A stretch of DNA of 5,306 nt from Chloroflexota bacterium (lineage in GTDB: Bacteria > Chloroflexota > Anaerolineae > Anaerolineales > Villigracilaceae), in the NCBI GenBank assembly GCA_021796315.1, contig JAJYOH010000443.1, positions 1 through 5,306 of the forward strand, given 5' to 3'. The notes below the pieces were generated by a model. It was given only the letters and a program-made list of their open reading frames with translations, was not told where the DNA came from and searched no databases. This document shows, piece by piece, positions 4,993-5,306 of this stretch (position 1 is the first letter of the stretch; the number at the start of each line of letters is the position of its first letter). The translations under genes were made by a program, and so were the position numbers.

Positions 4993-5306
4993 GTGGACCC
5001 GTTATTGAATGAATCTGACCTGATCCAACGCGTAGCACAAGGTGACCAGCAGGCATTCCTGACTTTGTATGATCACTACGCTGCGCGTGTCCACGCGCTT
5101 AATCTGTGCATTCTCGGCAACGCAATGATGGCAGAGGAAGCCACACAGGATACGTTCTTGAAATTTTGGAGCCGCGCCCGTTTATATTTAGCTGAACGCG
5201 GCTCGTTCATCGTCTGGTTGTTGACGATTGCCCGCCGCACCTCCCTCGACCGTTTGCGGATGGAGGGCCGCCGCCCCCTGCTTTCCGATTCCCAGGATCC
5301 TGAAAC
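4993..5306 (+). CDS. ECF-type RNA polymerase sigma factor, N-terminal part (runs off window)
   Basis: A 104-codon open frame from GTG 4993 continues past the window end. The visible part is sigma70 region 2: SDLIQRVAQGDQQAFLTLYD (8-27) is the typical opening of the ECF family, AEEATQDTFLKFW (47-59) is the region 2.2 core-polymerase-binding helix, and SFIVWLLTIARRTSLDRLR (71-89) corresponds to regions 2.3-2.4, which melt and recognise the -10 element. ECF sigmas redirect RNA polymerase to stress or envelope-response genes and are often held by an anti-sigma factor encoded next door; region 4 and any such partner lie beyond the window. The start is bounded by an in-frame TAA at 4981-4983, and GTG is the first usable codon after it; the next candidate, TTG at 5005, would also retain region 2. 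No ribosome site is seen. Confidence 0.92.
   Translation, partial: MDPLLNESDLIQRVAQGDQQAFLTLYDHYAARVHALNLCILGNAMMAEEATQDTFLKFWSRARLYLAERGSFIVWLLTIARRTSLDRLRMEGRRPLLSDSQDPE

Overview
The window carries six protein genes on what looks like a bacterial chromosome: five on the + strand and one on the - strand. It is a moderately GC-rich housekeeping neighbourhood with no mobile element, CRISPR array, tRNA or rRNA that I can see. The gene set (ACT-domain malic enzyme, a zinc-ribbon protein with a lysine/alanine tail, scarce Shine-Dalgarno sequences, start codons sitting just after a -10 box) resembles Chloroflexota, perhaps Anaerolineae. That assignment is an inference from general character, not from a marker gene.

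Layout. Positions 1-1333 hold an NAD-type malic enzyme with an N-terminal ACT domain; its true start probably lies upstream of the window. A 200-bp gap (1334-1533) contains a T-run, a doubtful 48-codon ORF and, at its end, a good sigma70-type promoter (CTGAAA, 17 bp, TATACT). That promoter drives a two-gene unit: a zinc-ribbon protein with three 16-residue Pro/Ala repeats and a histone-H1-like Lys/Ala tail (1534-2172), then, 10 nt later, a HAD-family hydrolase (2183-2782). The unit is closed by a strong rho-independent terminator (2807-2840). Only 12 nt after it starts a 12-helix MFS transporter (2853-4136). The transporter converges on a minus-strand HD-domain phosphohydrolase of the YpgQ/YedJ type (4193-4846), and the two share a perfect 13-bp bidirectional terminator (4159-4192). 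Across a 146-bp divergent spacer from the HD gene, an ECF sigma factor begins at a GTG (4993) and runs off the window end.

How the genes relate. No single pathway links them. The zinc-ribbon/HAD pair is the only convincing operon. The HD gene and the ECF sigma gene share a divergent control region in which both genes show the same arrangement, TAAAAT + 6 nt + start codon. This predicts leaderless transcripts for both. The most unusual protein is the zinc-ribbon/H1-like one: a probable nucleic-acid-binding protein built from tandem repeats, with no function I can name. I found no clearly new multi-gene system here.
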